Part shown: positions 46,561-56,108 of the stretch, in pieces | How positions within the stretch are numbered: the first letter of the stretch is position 1 | Layout of the letters: every line of letters begins with the position of its first letter | Source of the DNA: Marinomonas spartinae | GTDB lineage: Bacteria; Pseudomonadota; Gammaproteobacteria; Pseudomonadales; Marinomonadaceae | NCBI RefSeq assembly: GCF_016461715.1 | Contig: NZ_JAEMUI010000001.1 | Location: forward strand, 1-64,000 | Direction of reading: 5' to 3' | Length of the DNA: 64,000 nucleotides | Notes under the pieces: generated by a model | Databases searched by the model: none | Told to the model about the DNA's origin: nothing | The model's input: the letters and a program-made list of their open reading frames with translations, nothing else | Program-made: the position numbers and the translations under genes

Positions 46561-49146
46561 ATGACAGTTCAAACCGTAAAGATACTATCCGAATTGGTGA
46601 ATACGCCAGTCGAGAAGCTACTGGCTCAGATGAAAGACGCCGGTCTTCCTCATAAGAGTGAAAACCAAGAAGTCTCTGACGTTGAAAAGCAAACATTGTT
46701 AAACTTTCTTAAGCGTCAGCATGGCGAGGCAGGAAGTGGTTCAGAGCGTATTACCTTACAGCGTAAGAAAACCAGTACCTTGTCACGTAGTGATGGTGGT
46801 AAAGTAGTCAATGTAGCTGTAAAGAAAAAACGCACTTATGTGAAGCGTACTGATACTGACGAAGAACTTCAGAAACAACAGGAGTTTCTTCAACGTCAGG
46901 CAGAGGAACAAGCACGCCTGGCGGCAGAAGAGCAAGCTCGCATCGAGGCTGAGCGTCAACTTGAAGCAGAAAAGGCGGCAAAAGCTCAGGCTGAAGCCGA
47001 AGAAAAGGCTCGCAAGGAAGCCGCTGAAGCAGCAGCAAAAGAAGCTGCTGAGAGAGAAGCGGTTGCAAAAAGTGAGCAAAATGATACGGAGCAGAATGTC
47101 TCCGGTATAGGAGCGGCAGAACCCGTGGAAGCACCAAAACAGCCTAAGACGGCGAAAAAAACGTCTCAAGCGGCAGCAATGGACAGTAAAAAACCAAATG
47201 CTGCGCCAAAAAGTAAAAAAAGTGCCAATCGTCAAGATAGCGAAAAACCTCGCGGCCGTCACCCTGAGAACAAACGTTCTCGAGTGAACATTAACGGTGA
47301 CGAAGAGTTCAGTCGTCGTGGTAAGTTAGGTCGTAAAGGTAAGAAACCGGTACAAAAGCAAGAGCATGGTTTCCAAAAGCCAACTGCACCGATCATTCAT
47401 GAAGTGGCGTTGCCAGAAAGTATTACGGTTGCTGAATTGGCGGAAAAAATGTCAATCAAAGCCGCCGAAGTGATCAAGGTTTTGTTCAAAATGGGTGCCA
47501 TGGCGACCATTAACCAAACGATTGATCGTGATACAGCAACACTTGTTGTTGAAGAAATGGGTCACACCGTTAAGTATATCGACGAAAACGCTGTTGAAAA
47601 TGACATGATTGACGCGATCGATTACGACGGTGAAGCCATTAAACGTGCTCCTGTTGTTACCGTCATGGGTCACGTTGACCACGGTAAAACGTCTTTGCTT
47701 GATTATATCCGTACGACCCGAGTCGCAGCTGGTGAATCCGGTGGTATTACACAGCACATTGGGGCATACCATGTTGAAACACCGCATGGCATGGTCAGCT
47801 TCTTAGACACACCTGGACACGCAGCGTTTACTTCTATGCGTGCTCGTGGAGCGCAAGCAACGGATATTGTGATTCTAGTGTGTGCTGCGGACGATGGCGT
47901 TATGCCACAAACTATTGAAGCCATTCAACATGCTCGTGCTGCTGAAGTGCCTATCGTAGTTGCTATCACGAAAGTGGACAAAGAAAATGCGGACATTGAT
48001 CGTGTTAAGAACGAGTTAGTTGCTCAAGAAGTGGTGCCTGAAGAGTGGGGCGGCGATGTTCAATTTGTTGGCGTTTCGGCAAAATCAGGCGAAGGTATTG
48101 AAGAACTTCTTGAAGCGGTTCTCTTGCAAGCAGAAGTGCTTGAGTTAACAGCGGTACCAAGCGCGCCAGCGAAAGGTGTGGTGGTTGAAGCTCGCTTGGA
48201 TCGTGGTCGTGGTTCAGTGGCAACCTTGCTTGTGCAAAATGGTACCTTGCGTAAAGGGGATATCGTTCTTGCAGGTCTGCAAATGGGGCGTGTTCGCGCA
48301 TTGCTTGATGAGCGTGGTACGGCAATTGAGTCTGCGGGTCCGTCCATTCCTGTTGAAATTTTAGGGCTAGATGGCACGCCAGAAGCGGGTGAAGAATTCA
48401 TTGTCGTGGCGGATGAACGCAAAGCGCGTGAAGTAGCAAACTTCCGTCAAGGCAAATACCGTGAAATTCGTTTCGCTCGTCAGCATTCGGCTAAATTAGA
48501 GAACTTGTTCTCTGAGATGGGCAAAGACGAAGTGCGTACTTTGAACGTGGTGCTTAAAGCGGATGTTCGTGGTTCTCTTGAGGCTTTGATTAAATCGTTG
48601 ACAGACTTAAACACTGACGAAGTGAAAGTGAACGTGGTTTCCAGTGGGGTCGGTGGTATCACTGAAACGGATGCAACCTTAGCGCTTGCTTCTGATGCGG
48701 TTATTTTTGGTTTCAACGTGCGTGCTGATAGTTCCGCTAAGCAGTTTATTGAACGTGAAAGTATCGATTTACGTTACTACAGTGTGATCTACAATATCAT
48801 CGACGATGTGAAATCTGCCTTGTCTGGTATGTTGTCTCCTGATCTTCGTGAAGACATCAAAGGTACTGCTGAAGTGCGTGATATCTTCCGTTCGCCTAAG
48901 TTTGGTTTGATTGCTGGTTGTATGGTGATCGAAGGTACGGTTTACCGTAGTAAACAAATCCGCGTATTGCGTGATGATGTTGTGATTTATGAAGGTGAAC
49001 TTGAGTCTCTACGTCGCTTTAAAGATGCGGTTAACGAAGTTAGCAAAGGCATGGAATGTGGTATCGGTGTGAAAAACTACACGGATGTCAAAGTAGGCGA
49101 TAAAATCGAGGTTTTCGAAACCGTCGAAGTTGCTCGTACACTTTAA
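46561..49146 (+). CDS. infB: Translation initiation factor IF-2
   Basis: An 861-residue GTPase that brings initiator tRNA to the 30S subunit. The N-terminal IF2_N domain ([22 protein letters not shown]) is followed by a long charged Ala/Glu/Lys/Arg-rich linker (about 100-260), a second IF2_N-like segment ([21 protein letters not shown]) and the G domain: G1 [13 protein letters not shown]3 DTPGHAAF, G4 TKVD instead of the usual NKxD, and G5 SAKSG. Domains II-IV complete the protein. The shorter internal-start forms known in E. coli are possible but not demonstrated. It is followed by rbfA after 12 nt. Confidence 0.97.
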   Translation: MTVQTVKILSELVNTPVEKLLAQMKDAGLPHKSENQEVSDVEKQTLLNFLKRQHGEAGSGSERITLQRKKTSTLSRSDGGKVVNVAVKKKRTYVKRTDTDEELQKQQEFLQRQAEEQARLAAEEQARIEAERQLEAEKAAKAQAEAEEKARKEAAEAAAKEAAEREAVAKSEQNDTEQNVSGIGAAEPVEAPKQPKTAKKTSQAAAMDSKKPNAAPKSKKSANRQDSEKPRGRHPENKRSRVNINGDEEFSRRGKLGRKGKKPVQKQEHGFQKPTAPIIHEVALPESITVAELAEKMSIKAAEVIKVLFKMGAMATINQTIDRDTATLVVEEMGHTVKYIDENAVENDMIDAIDYDGEAIKRAPVVTVMGHVDHGKTSLLDYIRTTRVAAGESGGITQHIGAYHVETPHGMVSFLDTPGHAAFTSMRARGAQATDIVILVCAADDGVMPQTIEAIQHARAAEVPIVVAITKVDKENADIDRVKNELVAQEVVPEEWGGDVQFVGVSAKSGEGIEELLEAVLLQAEVLELTAVPSAPAKGVVVEARLDRGRGSVATLLVQNGTLRKGDIVLAGLQMGRVRALLDERGTAIESAGPSIPVEILGLDGTPEAGEEFIVVADERKAREVANFRQGKYREIRFARQHSAKLENLFSEMGKDEVRTLNVVLKADVRGSLEALIKSLTDLNTDEVKVNVVSSGVGGITETDATLALASDAVIFGFNVRADSSAKQFIERESIDLRYYSVIYNIIDDVKSALSGMLSPDLREDIKGTAEVRDIFRSPKFGLIAGCMVIEGTVYRSKQIRVLRDDVVIYEGELESLRRFKDAVNEVSKGMECGIGVKNYTDVKVGDKIEVFETVEVARTL

Positions 49147-49158
49147 TAGGACAAGATC

Positions 49159-49548
49159 ATGGCAGGCGAATTTAGTCGTACTAGTCGGATTGGTGACCAG
49201 CTCCAGAAGGAGCTGGCGTCCTTGATCCAGTTTGAAGTAAAAGATCCACGTTTGGGGTTGGTGACGATTAACGAAGTACGTGTAGCAAAAGATTTAGGCT
49301 ATGCGGACATTTATTACACCGTCTTAGGGAAAGATGATCAACCTGATGTATTGGCCGAAAACCAAGCAGCATTGGACAGTGCAAAAGGTTTTCTACGTCG
49401 TCGTTTGGCACAAGAAGTCAAACTTCGCGTCATGCCACATTTGCGTTTTCATTATGACCAGAGTGTGGTCAATGGGTCGCGCATGTCCGCTCTGATTGAC
49501 GAAGCTATTCGTGGTGATGAAATAAAAAACGGTAGTGAAGGCGAGTAA
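49159..49548 (+). CDS. rbfA: Ribosome-binding factor A
   Basis: A 129-residue KH-type protein that matures the 5' end of 16S rRNA in the 30S subunit and matters in the cold. It starts GEFSRTSRIGDQLQKELASLIQ; the central KDPRLGLVTINEVRVAKDLGYADIYY and C-terminal RLAQEVKLRVMPHLRFHYDQSV are diagnostic. It sits between infB and truB (9-nt gap), the usual place. Confidence 0.96.
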   Translation: MAGEFSRTSRIGDQLQKELASLIQFEVKDPRLGLVTINEVRVAKDLGYADIYYTVLGKDDQPDVLAENQAALDSAKGFLRRRLAQEVKLRVMPHLRFHYDQSVVNGSRMSALIDEAIRGDEIKNGSEGE

Positions 49549-49557
49549 TCTGTTGGT

Positions 49558-50484
49558 ATGGCAAAAGATAAATGGCGTTCAGTCGACGGTATTGTTCTGC
49601 TGAATAAGCCGATAGGTTTGAGCTCGAATCAAGCGTTACAGCGTGTTCGCCGACTTTATAAAGCAGCGAAAGCGGGCCACACTGGGGCGCTTGATCCTTT
49701 AGCAACGGGTATGTTGCCGTTGTGTTTAGGGGAAGCGACAAAATTTTCCCAGTATCTATTGGATGCGGATAAGCGTTATTTGACTTGTATCCAATTAGGG
49801 CAAAGAACCACGACAGGGGATCGTGAAGGTGACGTGCTGACCGAAGAGTTGGTTCCTTCATTGAGCGATGAGTCTATTGAAGAAATATTAGACGGCTTTC
49901 GTGGCGAAATAGAGCAAATTCCCCCTATGTATTCTGCTTTGAAACACGAAGGCAAACCTTTGTATGAGTATGCTCGTCGAGGAATTGTCATTGAAAGAAA
50001 GCGTCGTCGCGTTACTATTTCGAATTTAACACTTGTTTCAAGAACTGAAGATTCATTAACTCTTGATATTCAGTGTTCTAAAGGTACTTATATCCGAACC
50101 ATTGGCGAAGATATTGGTGAAGTGTTAGGTTGTGGTGCTCATCTGCATTCTTTGCATCGTATTTCGACGGCGGGTTACTCGCCTGAGGATATGCTGACGC
50201 TCGAAGAGTTTGAAGCGCTAGCTGAGCTGGGCTGTGAGGCCTTGGATTCTCATCTTATTACGATGGACACGGCAGTAGAATATTTCACACAGGTGGATTT
50301 GTCTGAGCCGGATACATTGAGTATGATGCATGGCCGCACTGTTCCCGCGTCTGTTTCACTGGAAAATGAGACGGTGGTTAGGCTGTATGATAAATCATCT
50401 CAGCGTTTCTTAGGACTTGGGCAGATAAAAGGGGCGTATATTCGTCCCTATCGATTGGTAAATACTAGCGAGTTCTCTTTATAA
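49558..50484 (+). CDS. truB: tRNA pseudouridine-55 synthase TruB
   Basis: A 308-residue enzyme that makes pseudouridine 55 in the T loop of tRNAs and helps fold them. The catalytic Asp is in the loop KAGHTGALDPLATGMLPL. Further family segments are CLGEATKFSQYLLDADKRY, QIPPMYSALKHEGKPLYEYAR and CSKGTYIRTIGEDIG. The C-terminal PUA-like domain covers about 245-308. It precedes rpsO by about 110 nt, a gap that could hold an rpsO promoter, though I cannot define one. Confidence 0.96.
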   Translation: MAKDKWRSVDGIVLLNKPIGLSSNQALQRVRRLYKAAKAGHTGALDPLATGMLPLCLGEATKFSQYLLDADKRYLTCIQLGQRTTTGDREGDVLTEELVPSLSDESIEEILDGFRGEIEQIPPMYSALKHEGKPLYEYARRGIVIERKRRRVTISNLTLVSRTEDSLTLDIQCSKGTYIRTIGEDIGEVLGCGAHLHSLHRISTAGYSPEDMLTLEEFEALAELGCEALDSHLITMDTAVEYFTQVDLSEPDTLSMMHGRTVPASVSLENETVVRLYDKSSQRFLGLGQIKGAYIRPYRLVNTSEFSL

Positions 50485-50596
50485 ATAGCAGTGAGTTCTG
50501 TTGAAAAGAGTGTTAAACTTGCTGGTCTAGGATGACTGAAAATATGCTCGGCTATCCTTTATTTTTTTATTGCATATTAATTTGGAGATAAAGATT

Positions 50597-50866
50597 ATGG
50601 CATTGTCTGCAGAATCAAAAGCAGCGTTGGTTAAAGAGTTTCAAGTAGCGGAAGGTGACACTGGTTCTCCTGAAGTTCAAGTGGCATTGTTGACTAATAA
50701 CATTGCAGGTCTACAAGATCACTTTAAAACTCATATTCATGACCACCATTCTCGTCGCGGTCTAATCCGCATGGTAAACCAGCGTCGTAAGTTGCTGGAT
50801 TACCTTAAGCGTAAAGATGCAGCTCGTTACACTAGTTTGATCAAAAAACTAGGTCTGCGTCGCTAA
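50597..50866 (+). CDS. rpsO: 30S ribosomal protein S15
   Basis: An 89-residue primary 16S rRNA-binding protein. It begins [20 protein letters not shown]; the signature [29 protein letters not shown] is complete, and the last residues are LIKKLGLRR. The ATG at 50597 has GGAGAT upstream; the in-frame extension to 50570 is not family-like. In E. coli S15 represses its own mRNA; I did not find a defined pseudoknot here. A strong terminator follows. Confidence 0.97.
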   Translation: MALSAESKAALVKEFQVAEGDTGSPEVQVALLTNNIAGLQDHFKTHIHDHHSRRGLIRMVNQRRKLLDYLKRKDAARYTSLIKKLGLRR

Positions 50867-50874
50867 GACTGAGG

Positions 50875-50907
50875 AAGGGCCATAAGATATTATGGCCCTT
50901 TTTTTTA
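50875..50907 (+). terminator. Rho-independent terminator between rpsO and pnp
   Basis: AAGGGCCATA and TATGGCCCTT form a perfect 10-bp stem with a 6-nt loop, followed by seven T. Confidence 0.9.
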
Positions 50908-51101
50908 TAAGTAGATTCCCAAAGGAGAGCCTGTACTTCATATGTGTTTTTGTCTTTAACCTGTTATGTCTAATGTCGCTAATAGCAATAAAATCAAGAG
51001 TGACTAAAATGGACGGGGGATAAAGCGCCCAGAACATATATGAGTACTGGCTTAAAAAGAGGTCTTTGGGATAAGCAATTTTTTAACCAAAAGGAATATG
51101 T

Positions 51102-53210
51102 GTGAGTATTACGACAAAAACTTTTCAATTCGGTAATGATACGGTAACTCTAGAAACAGGCCGCATTGCTCGTCAAGCAACTGGTGCGGTTCTTTGTACT
51201 ATCGGCGATGCTCAAGTGCTTGCAACAGTAGTAGGTGCTAAATCAGCCAAAGAGGATCAAGACTTTTTTCCTCTTTCTGTTCACTACCAGGAGCGCGCTT
51301 ACGCGGTGGGTAAAATCCCTGGCGGTTTTTTAAAGCGTGAAGGTCGTCCATCTGAAAAAGAAACGTTGACCTCTCGTTTAATTGACCGACCAATTCGTCC
51401 ATTGTTCCCTAAAGGCTTTATGAACGAGGTTCAAGTCGTTTGTACGGTGATGTCTACCAATACAGATTTGGATGCTGATATTGCTGCGATGTTGGCGACC
51501 TCTGCTGCCTTGACTATTTCTGGTATTCCATTTAATGGTCCTATCGGCGCTGCTCGTGTGGGCTTCAACGACGAGTCCGGCTACCTTCTTAACCCAAGCT
51601 ACTCTGAGTTAGACGGTTCTTTGCTTGACATGGTTGTGGCGGGTACAAAAGACGCTGTATTAATGGTTGAGTCTGAAGCACAGGAATTGACCGAAGATGA
51701 AATGCTAGGCGCGGTGCTTTTTGCTCATAAAGAAATGCAAGCCGCTATTACGGCCATTACTGAATTTGCTGCTGAATGCGGTAAACCTCGTTGGGAATGG
51801 CAAGCGCCAATCGCTAAGGTATCATTGCTTGAAGCGGTTGAATCTGGCTATGCCGCGCAAATTGAAGAAGCTTACGGCATCAGTGAAAAAATGGCGCGTT
51901 ATGCTCAACTTGGTGTGGTGCGTGATGCTGCTGTTGCAGCTCTTGTTACAGAAGGCGGCGAGTTTTCCGAAGCGGATGTAATTGGTGCTTTCTCTAAACT
52001 GGAAAAACGCATTGTGCGTCGCCGAGTCATCGATGGTAAGCCACGTATTGATGGACGTGATAACAAAACGGTTCGTCCGATCAATGTTGAAGTGGGATTA
52101 TTAAACAAGACTCACGGTTCTGCGTTGTTTACTCGTGGTGAAACCCAAGCCATTGCAACCTGTACATTAGGTACGAGCCGTGACTCTCAAATGACAGACG
52201 GTTTGACGGGTGAAAGTAAAGACAGCTTCATGCTTCATTACAACTTCCCTCCTTATTCTGTTGGTGAGTGTGGTCGTATGGGCAGTGTTGGTCGTCGTGA
52301 AATCGGCCATGGTCGTCTAGCGCGTCGTGGTGTTCAAGCGGTACTACCTTCAGAAGACGAATTCCCATATACCATTCGTGTCGTCTCCGAGATTACTGAA
52401 TCGAACGGCTCAAGCTCTATGGCGTCTGTGTGTGGTGCGTCTTTGTCTATGATGGACGCAGGTGTACCTCTAAAAGCGCCTGTTGCTGGTATCGCCATGG
52501 GTCTTATTAAAGAAGATGACGGCTTTGCTGTCTTGACGGATATCTTGGGTGATGAAGATCACTTGGGTGATATGGACTTTAAAGTGGCGGGTACTGAAGA
52601 AGGTATCACGGCACTGCAAATGGACATTAAAATCGAAGGTATTAACGAAGAGATTATGGATATTGCCTTGAATCAAGCACTTGAGGCTCGTACACATATC
52701 CTTCGCGAAATGGCTAAAGTCATTGGTTACGCTCGTCCTGAAGTATCGCCTAATGCGCCTTCTATGGCGACCATCAAAATTGATCCAGAGAAAATTCGTG
52801 ATGTAATCGGTAAAGGTGGTGCTACTATCCGTTCTATCACGGAGCAAACTGGTGCATCAATTGATTTGGACGATGATGGTACAGTACGTATTTATGCAGC
52901 GGATAAAGCGTCTTCCGATGCCGCTTTGCTTAAGATTTATGAGATTACGGCAGAAGCAGAAATCGATAAGCTTTACCAAGGCAAGGTGGTACGTTTGGCT
53001 GAATTTGGGGCGTTTGTGAACATTCTACCAGGTAAAGATGGTTTGGTTCACATTTCTCAAATTGCAGAAGAACGCATTCGTGCTGTGTCTGACTTTTTGT
53101 CTGAAGGTCAGGATGTCATTGTTAAGGTGCTGGATGTTGATGCCCGTGGTCGTATCAAGCTATCCATGAAAGATGTAACCGAAGAAGAAAAAGCACAATT
53201 CACTGCGTAA
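51102..53210 (+). CDS. pnp: Polyribonucleotide nucleotidyltransferase (PNPase)
   Basis: A 702-residue phosphorolytic 3'-5' exonuclease, core of the RNA degradosome. Two RNase PH domains flank an alpha-helical linker: the first with [21 protein letters not shown] and [15 protein letters not shown], the second with [19 protein letters not shown] and [19 protein letters not shown] domain (about 555-615, [21 protein letters not shown]) and S1 domain (about 625-695, [23 protein letters not shown]) follow. It starts at GTG with AAGGAA upstream. The 235-nt leader after the rpsO terminator may hold its own promoter and, as in E. coli, a site for autoregulation; I could not define it. Confidence 0.97.
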   Translation: MSITTKTFQFGNDTVTLETGRIARQATGAVLCTIGDAQVLATVVGAKSAKEDQDFFPLSVHYQERAYAVGKIPGGFLKREGRPSEKETLTSRLIDRPIRPLFPKGFMNEVQVVCTVMSTNTDLDADIAAMLATSAALTISGIPFNGPIGAARVGFNDESGYLLNPSYSELDGSLLDMVVAGTKDAVLMVESEAQELTEDEMLGAVLFAHKEMQAAITAITEFAAECGKPRWEWQAPIAKVSLLEAVESGYAAQIEEAYGISEKMARYAQLGVVRDAAVAALVTEGGEFSEADVIGAFSKLEKRIVRRRVIDGKPRIDGRDNKTVRPINVEVGLLNKTHGSALFTRGETQAIATCTLGTSRDSQMTDGLTGESKDSFMLHYNFPPYSVGECGRMGSVGRREIGHGRLARRGVQAVLPSEDEFPYTIRVVSEITESNGSSSMASVCGASLSMMDAGVPLKAPVAGIAMGLIKEDDGFAVLTDILGDEDHLGDMDFKVAGTEEGITALQMDIKIEGINEEIMDIALNQALEARTHILREMAKVIGYARPEVSPNAPSMATIKIDPEKIRDVIGKGGATIRSITEQTGASIDLDDDGTVRIYAADKASSDAALLKIYEITAEAEIDKLYQGKVVRLAEFGAFVNILPGKDGLVHISQIAEERIRAVSDFLSEGQDVIVKVLDVDARGRIKLSMKDVTEEEKAQFTA

Positions 53211-53235
53211 GCATAATTACTTGGATGTTGTGTTC

Positions 53236-53266
53236 AAAAAAGGTGTCTTGATGACACCTTTTTTTG
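53236..53266 (+). terminator. Rho-independent terminator of pnp
   Basis: AAAAAAGGTGTC pairs with GACACCTTTTTT over a 5-nt loop and runs into further T. Confidence 0.9.
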
Positions 53267-53338
53267 TTTTTATCTGAAAAATTGAATTAGTATAAAAGCA
53301 GAAATATCGCTTTATTGTCGGATGAATGAGGGATCAAA

Positions 53339-53938
53339 ATGAAGATCAAGCTTCTTAGTGTGGTGGCAATGGCCTGGTTGCTATCAGCCTGTAGTTCTAA
53401 CGAGACGGTTAAAAATGCCGATGTGTCAGAACCAGTGCAGGATTGTGTGTTTGCGGACGGCTCTAATCAGCCTGCACCACAATGGGTCTGTGGTGCGCCT
53501 GTGAAAAACGTCGCTTTATCCGCTGTGGGCTATGCAGAGAAGTCTGCCGCTGGACCAAACTTTATGCGTCAAATGGCGGCGACGGCTGCTCGCGTTGAGT
53601 TAGCTCAGGTGTTGAGTTTGCAGATGCAAAATATGGTGAAGCAATATGCCGAAACAACGGGCACAGGAGATGCTCAAACGGTTGATCGTGTTAATAGTGT
53701 TGTGACCAAACAGATTACTGACCAAAAACTGATTGGCTCTAAAGTGATTCGTCAAATGCCAACGCCTACCGGTGGCATGGTTGTGTTAGTTGGCTTAGAT
53801 CCGAAACAAACTGAGTCGATTTCTGAAGATATTTTACGCACTTCCATGAAGAATAATGCGGCTATCTTTCAGAAATTAGAGGCAAAGAAAAGCTTTGATG
53901 AATTAGCGGCGGACATTGCTAAGCAAAAAATGCCTTAG
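53339..53938 (+). CDS. LPP20-family lipoprotein
   Basis: A 199-residue lipoprotein. The signal peptide ends at lipobox LSAC (Cys 18, AWLLSACSSN). The mature part has PAPQWVCGAP, the short 'PxWV' start typical of LPP20-like proteins, a helical stretch with MRQMAATAARVELAQVLSLQMQNMV, and a C-terminal strand region GGMVVLVGLDP. The residue after the lipid Cys is Ser, so outer-membrane sorting is likely under E. coli rules. The function of the family is not known. GAGGG sits upstream of the ATG. It stands alone between the pnp terminator and a branched hairpin. Confidence 0.85.
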   Translation: MKIKLLSVVAMAWLLSACSSNETVKNADVSEPVQDCVFADGSNQPAPQWVCGAPVKNVALSAVGYAEKSAAGPNFMRQMAATAARVELAQVLSLQMQNMVKQYAETTGTGDAQTVDRVNSVVTKQITDQKLIGSKVIRQMPTPTGGMVVLVGLDPKQTESISEDILRTSMKNNAAIFQKLEAKKSFDELAADIAKQKMP

Positions 53939-53984
53939 TCTTATCTCGCGGGCCGTTATTTTGCGTGATTGAGCAGTATGTTGT

Positions 53985-54035
53985 GGGGATATCGCTTTAG
54001 GTGTTTTTACTAAAACACCGAGTGGGCGATTCCCC
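53985..54035. terminator. Nested hairpin between convergent genes
   Basis: Inner stem GGTGTTTT/AAAACACC (54000-54007 and 54012-54019) is enclosed by GGGGATATCGC/GCGATTCCCC (53985-53995 and 54026-54035, one bulge). It lies between the LPP20 gene and the convergent thioesterase gene and probably separates their transcripts. Confidence 0.45.
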
Positions 54036-54050
54036 ATTTTCAATATGAGA

Positions 54051-54461
54051 TTAATGGGTGTCGTCTTCGGGGAAGATGGGCGTTGGTTTTTTATTTTCAT
54101 CAATGGCGACAAAATTAAAGTGGCCTGTAATAGCCTTGGTACGTTTATCGCTGTCTAACTCTTCAAGAAAAATATTGACTTCTACTTTCAAGGATGTACG
54201 ACCTACACTGACAACGCGAGCAACCAGTTCAACCAAAATACCGGAAGGGATAGGTTGCGTAAAATTAACCTGTTCAGTGGAAATGGTGACAACATGCTTA
54301 CGTGAAAAGCGAGTCGCTGCAATATAGGCCACTTCGTCCATCCATTGTAATGCGATACCACCAAACAGGGTATCGTAATGGTTTGTTGTGCTGGGAAAGA
54401 CCATTTTGGCCACTCGAGTTTCTGAAATTTCTTCACGTTTTTGAATGAGTAGTTGGTTCAT
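54051..54461 (-). CDS. Acyl-CoA thioesterase, YciA-like hotdog fold
   Basis: A 136-residue hotdog-fold thioesterase that hydrolyses acyl-CoA. Visible marks are MVFPSTTNHYDTLFGGIALQWMDEVAYIAATRFSR, with the catalytic-type Asp in the central helix, then VTISTEQVNFTQPIPSGILVEL and VVSVGRTSLKVEV. The pattern resembles YciA and related broad-range thioesterases. Its start codon shares two bases with the ATG of the plus-strand lipoprotein gene (CATG at 54459-54462), so the 5' ends meet head to head; one of the two starts may be elsewhere. Confidence 0.9.
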   Translation of the reverse strand: MNQLLIQKREEISETRVAKMVFPSTTNHYDTLFGGIALQWMDEVAYIAATRFSRKHVVTISTEQVNFTQPIPSGILVELVARVVSVGRTSLKVEVNIFLEELDSDKRTKAITGHFNFVAIDENKKPTPIFPEDDTH

Positions 54462-55491
54462 GGAGGTTTATATTTTTCCTAAAAGTATAGTGATAATCGT
54501 CACTTTTTTGATGCTTGTCGGTTGTGATGCTCGATACAAACCGGAGCAGGTTCTATCGGAGTATGCCACTAGCTTATCACGCTCAGCCTATCTAGATGTA
54601 TCGGTTCCTGATCCTGTTATGCCTAAGTTATATCCTTCCGTTCAAGTACGTACTATGGTATTGACTCAGTTTGACGTAAGTTTACTTGATTTTTTGTCTT
54701 TGCAGCACTGTGACTTAGGGCTATTAGTGGGGGAGCGTAACAGCGTTTTAGGACGTGTTATGGTAAACAGTCAGCGCTTTTTGTATGAAGTCAAGATTAC
54801 ACGAGCGTTAGAAACCTGTCCGATTGAAAACCAATCACTGGCCGATAAACTGGCTCCCATTGCTAAACAAAAACACAAAGAACTCCCTCGGGCTTTTATT
54901 AATGCTGTATTTAATGGGGATGAGGCCAAATCCTTTTTTAGCTTTTCCAATGGCTTTGTTCCGATGGGGTACACGGCGGCAAATTATCAGTCTTTACAGT
55001 CTGCTTTAGGGGATTTATTGGTGATCGGTCAGAATGTCTTAACGCTGCCTCACATTGACTCAAATGCATTCGAACAGGATCTGAAAATCATGGCAGACAG
55101 CGAGTATGCAGGGAAACTGCTGTATAGCTTATTGCAAATAACTCGTTATTTAAATGCGGTATCCGAGTCGATAGAATTGCTTCCTCCCAATGTGTGTGGG
55201 CCTCCTGTCACGTTCTTAAAACAGCAATTTGAGCATCACTATGTGAAATTGATTCAGCCTTATATGGCGAGGTTGAATGGCACCGCTTATCCTGTGCTAT
55301 CACAGTTACATCAATTAGCAATGATAGGCGATCCTTTACCAGCGGCATTGGCGAATTATTTAGCACAGTTTTCTTTGCAGGATGAGCAAAGCGTTTGGAG
55401 GCGTTATCAAGCGGCTTCAAGACGTCATGCTATGGCATGGAGTCATTTGTTCCAACGTTGTGGACTCTCTCTAAATCAGAAAAATAATTAA
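54460..55491 (+). CDS. DUF3080-like lipoprotein
   Basis: About 343 residues. The N-terminus is a lipoprotein signal (FPKSIVIIVTFLMLVGCD, lipobox LVGC), followed by a mostly helical mature part with YKPEQVLSEYATSLSRSAYLDV near the front and GPPVTFLKQQFEHHYVKLIQPYMARL near the end. I associate it with DUF3080, of unknown function, with moderate certainty. The start is ambiguous: ATG 54445, ATG 54460, or an ATT at 54472 that lies exactly 5 nt after a strong GGAGG. All keep the signal peptide. It is divergent from the thioesterase and convergent with a small unknown gene. Confidence 0.75.
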   Translation: MEVYIFPKSIVIIVTFLMLVGCDARYKPEQVLSEYATSLSRSAYLDVSVPDPVMPKLYPSVQVRTMVLTQFDVSLLDFLSLQHCDLGLLVGERNSVLGRVMVNSQRFLYEVKITRALETCPIENQSLADKLAPIAKQKHKELPRAFINAVFNGDEAKSFFSFSNGFVPMGYTAANYQSLQSALGDLLVIGQNVLTLPHIDSNAFEQDLKIMADSEYAGKLLYSLLQITRYLNAVSESIELLPPNVCGPPVTFLKQQFEHHYVKLIQPYMARLNGTAYPVLSQLHQLAMIGDPLPAALANYLAQFSLQDEQSVWRRYQAASRRHAMAWSHLFQRCGLSLNQKNN

Positions 55492-55496
55492 CGATT

Positions 55497-55895
55497 CTAG
55501 ATGTGTACACTTAACTGGTTTTCTAATGCTTCTACGGCATTGTATTGGTAAGCAGGGCCTTGTGCGAGTGGCTCTTCACTTAAAGATTTTAGCATGGCGA
55601 TGTTTGCTTCGGGGTTGTCCGTGATGCTATGGGAAAATTGAATCGGGCGAATGACGGCGTGTGGCTCATGTCGGTTCAGCGTATCGCTTGTGTCTATAAT
55701 AGAAGGGCCTGGTTGACTAAACAAACTCATAAATAGCGCAAAGTTAGCACTCCCCGATACGGGAGAACCAGCGTAGCTATTTTGAGTGAGTTGTGTTTCA
55801 ACAATACTTCTGATGTTCATGTGCAAGTCCAATGACATTAGGCTTTTCAGGCTATCGGCAAGCACTCGATATTCTTGATAGCAAAAAATGACCAT
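55497..55895 (-). CDS. Small unrecognised protein
   Basis: Up to 132 residues; I do not recognise it. There is no membrane helix or signal. The N-terminal part is helical; the middle (SYAGSPVSGSANFALFMSLFSQPGP) and C-terminal part (ANIAMLKSLSEEPLAQGPAYQYNAVEALENQL) look like normal protein in composition. The start is uncertain: ATG 55895, 55838 or 55820, the last giving MNIRSIVETQLTQNSYAG. It ends 5 nt from the stop of the convergent DUF3080-like gene. I take it as probably real because the frame is clean and no alternative gene occupies the stretch. Confidence 0.5.
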   Translation of the reverse strand: MVIFCYQEYRVLADSLKSLMSLDLHMNIRSIVETQLTQNSYAGSPVSGSANFALFMSLFSQPGPSIIDTSDTLNRHEPHAVIRPIQFSHSITDNPEANIAMLKSLSEEPLAQGPAYQYNAVEALENQLSVHI

Positions 55896-56108
55896 GCTGG
55901 AAAAAATTGAAAATCTTTAATTGTTGCCTGAATAGCTTTATTAGTCTTTCCTATGGCGAATAACGCTCCGTATATTTTGTTGTTATATATGGCGGGAAAA
56001 GATGAGTGAGGGTACTATAATAAATTGTAAATCCGTTGATTTTTTAGTCAATATATGGAAAGTTTTTCATTAACGCCGCTCGTTAGAGGTGGTTAAGGCC
56101 GATGATGC

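Noticed and set aside
46920-47060. Repetitive Ala/Glu codons suggesting a tandem repeat
   Set aside because: This is the normal charged linker of IF-2; no exact repeat unit is present.
46783-47262. 159-codon minus-strand frame inside infB
   Set aside because: Antisense of the Ala/Glu/Lys-rich IF-2 linker; low-complexity, Phe/Cys/Leu-rich product with no family features.
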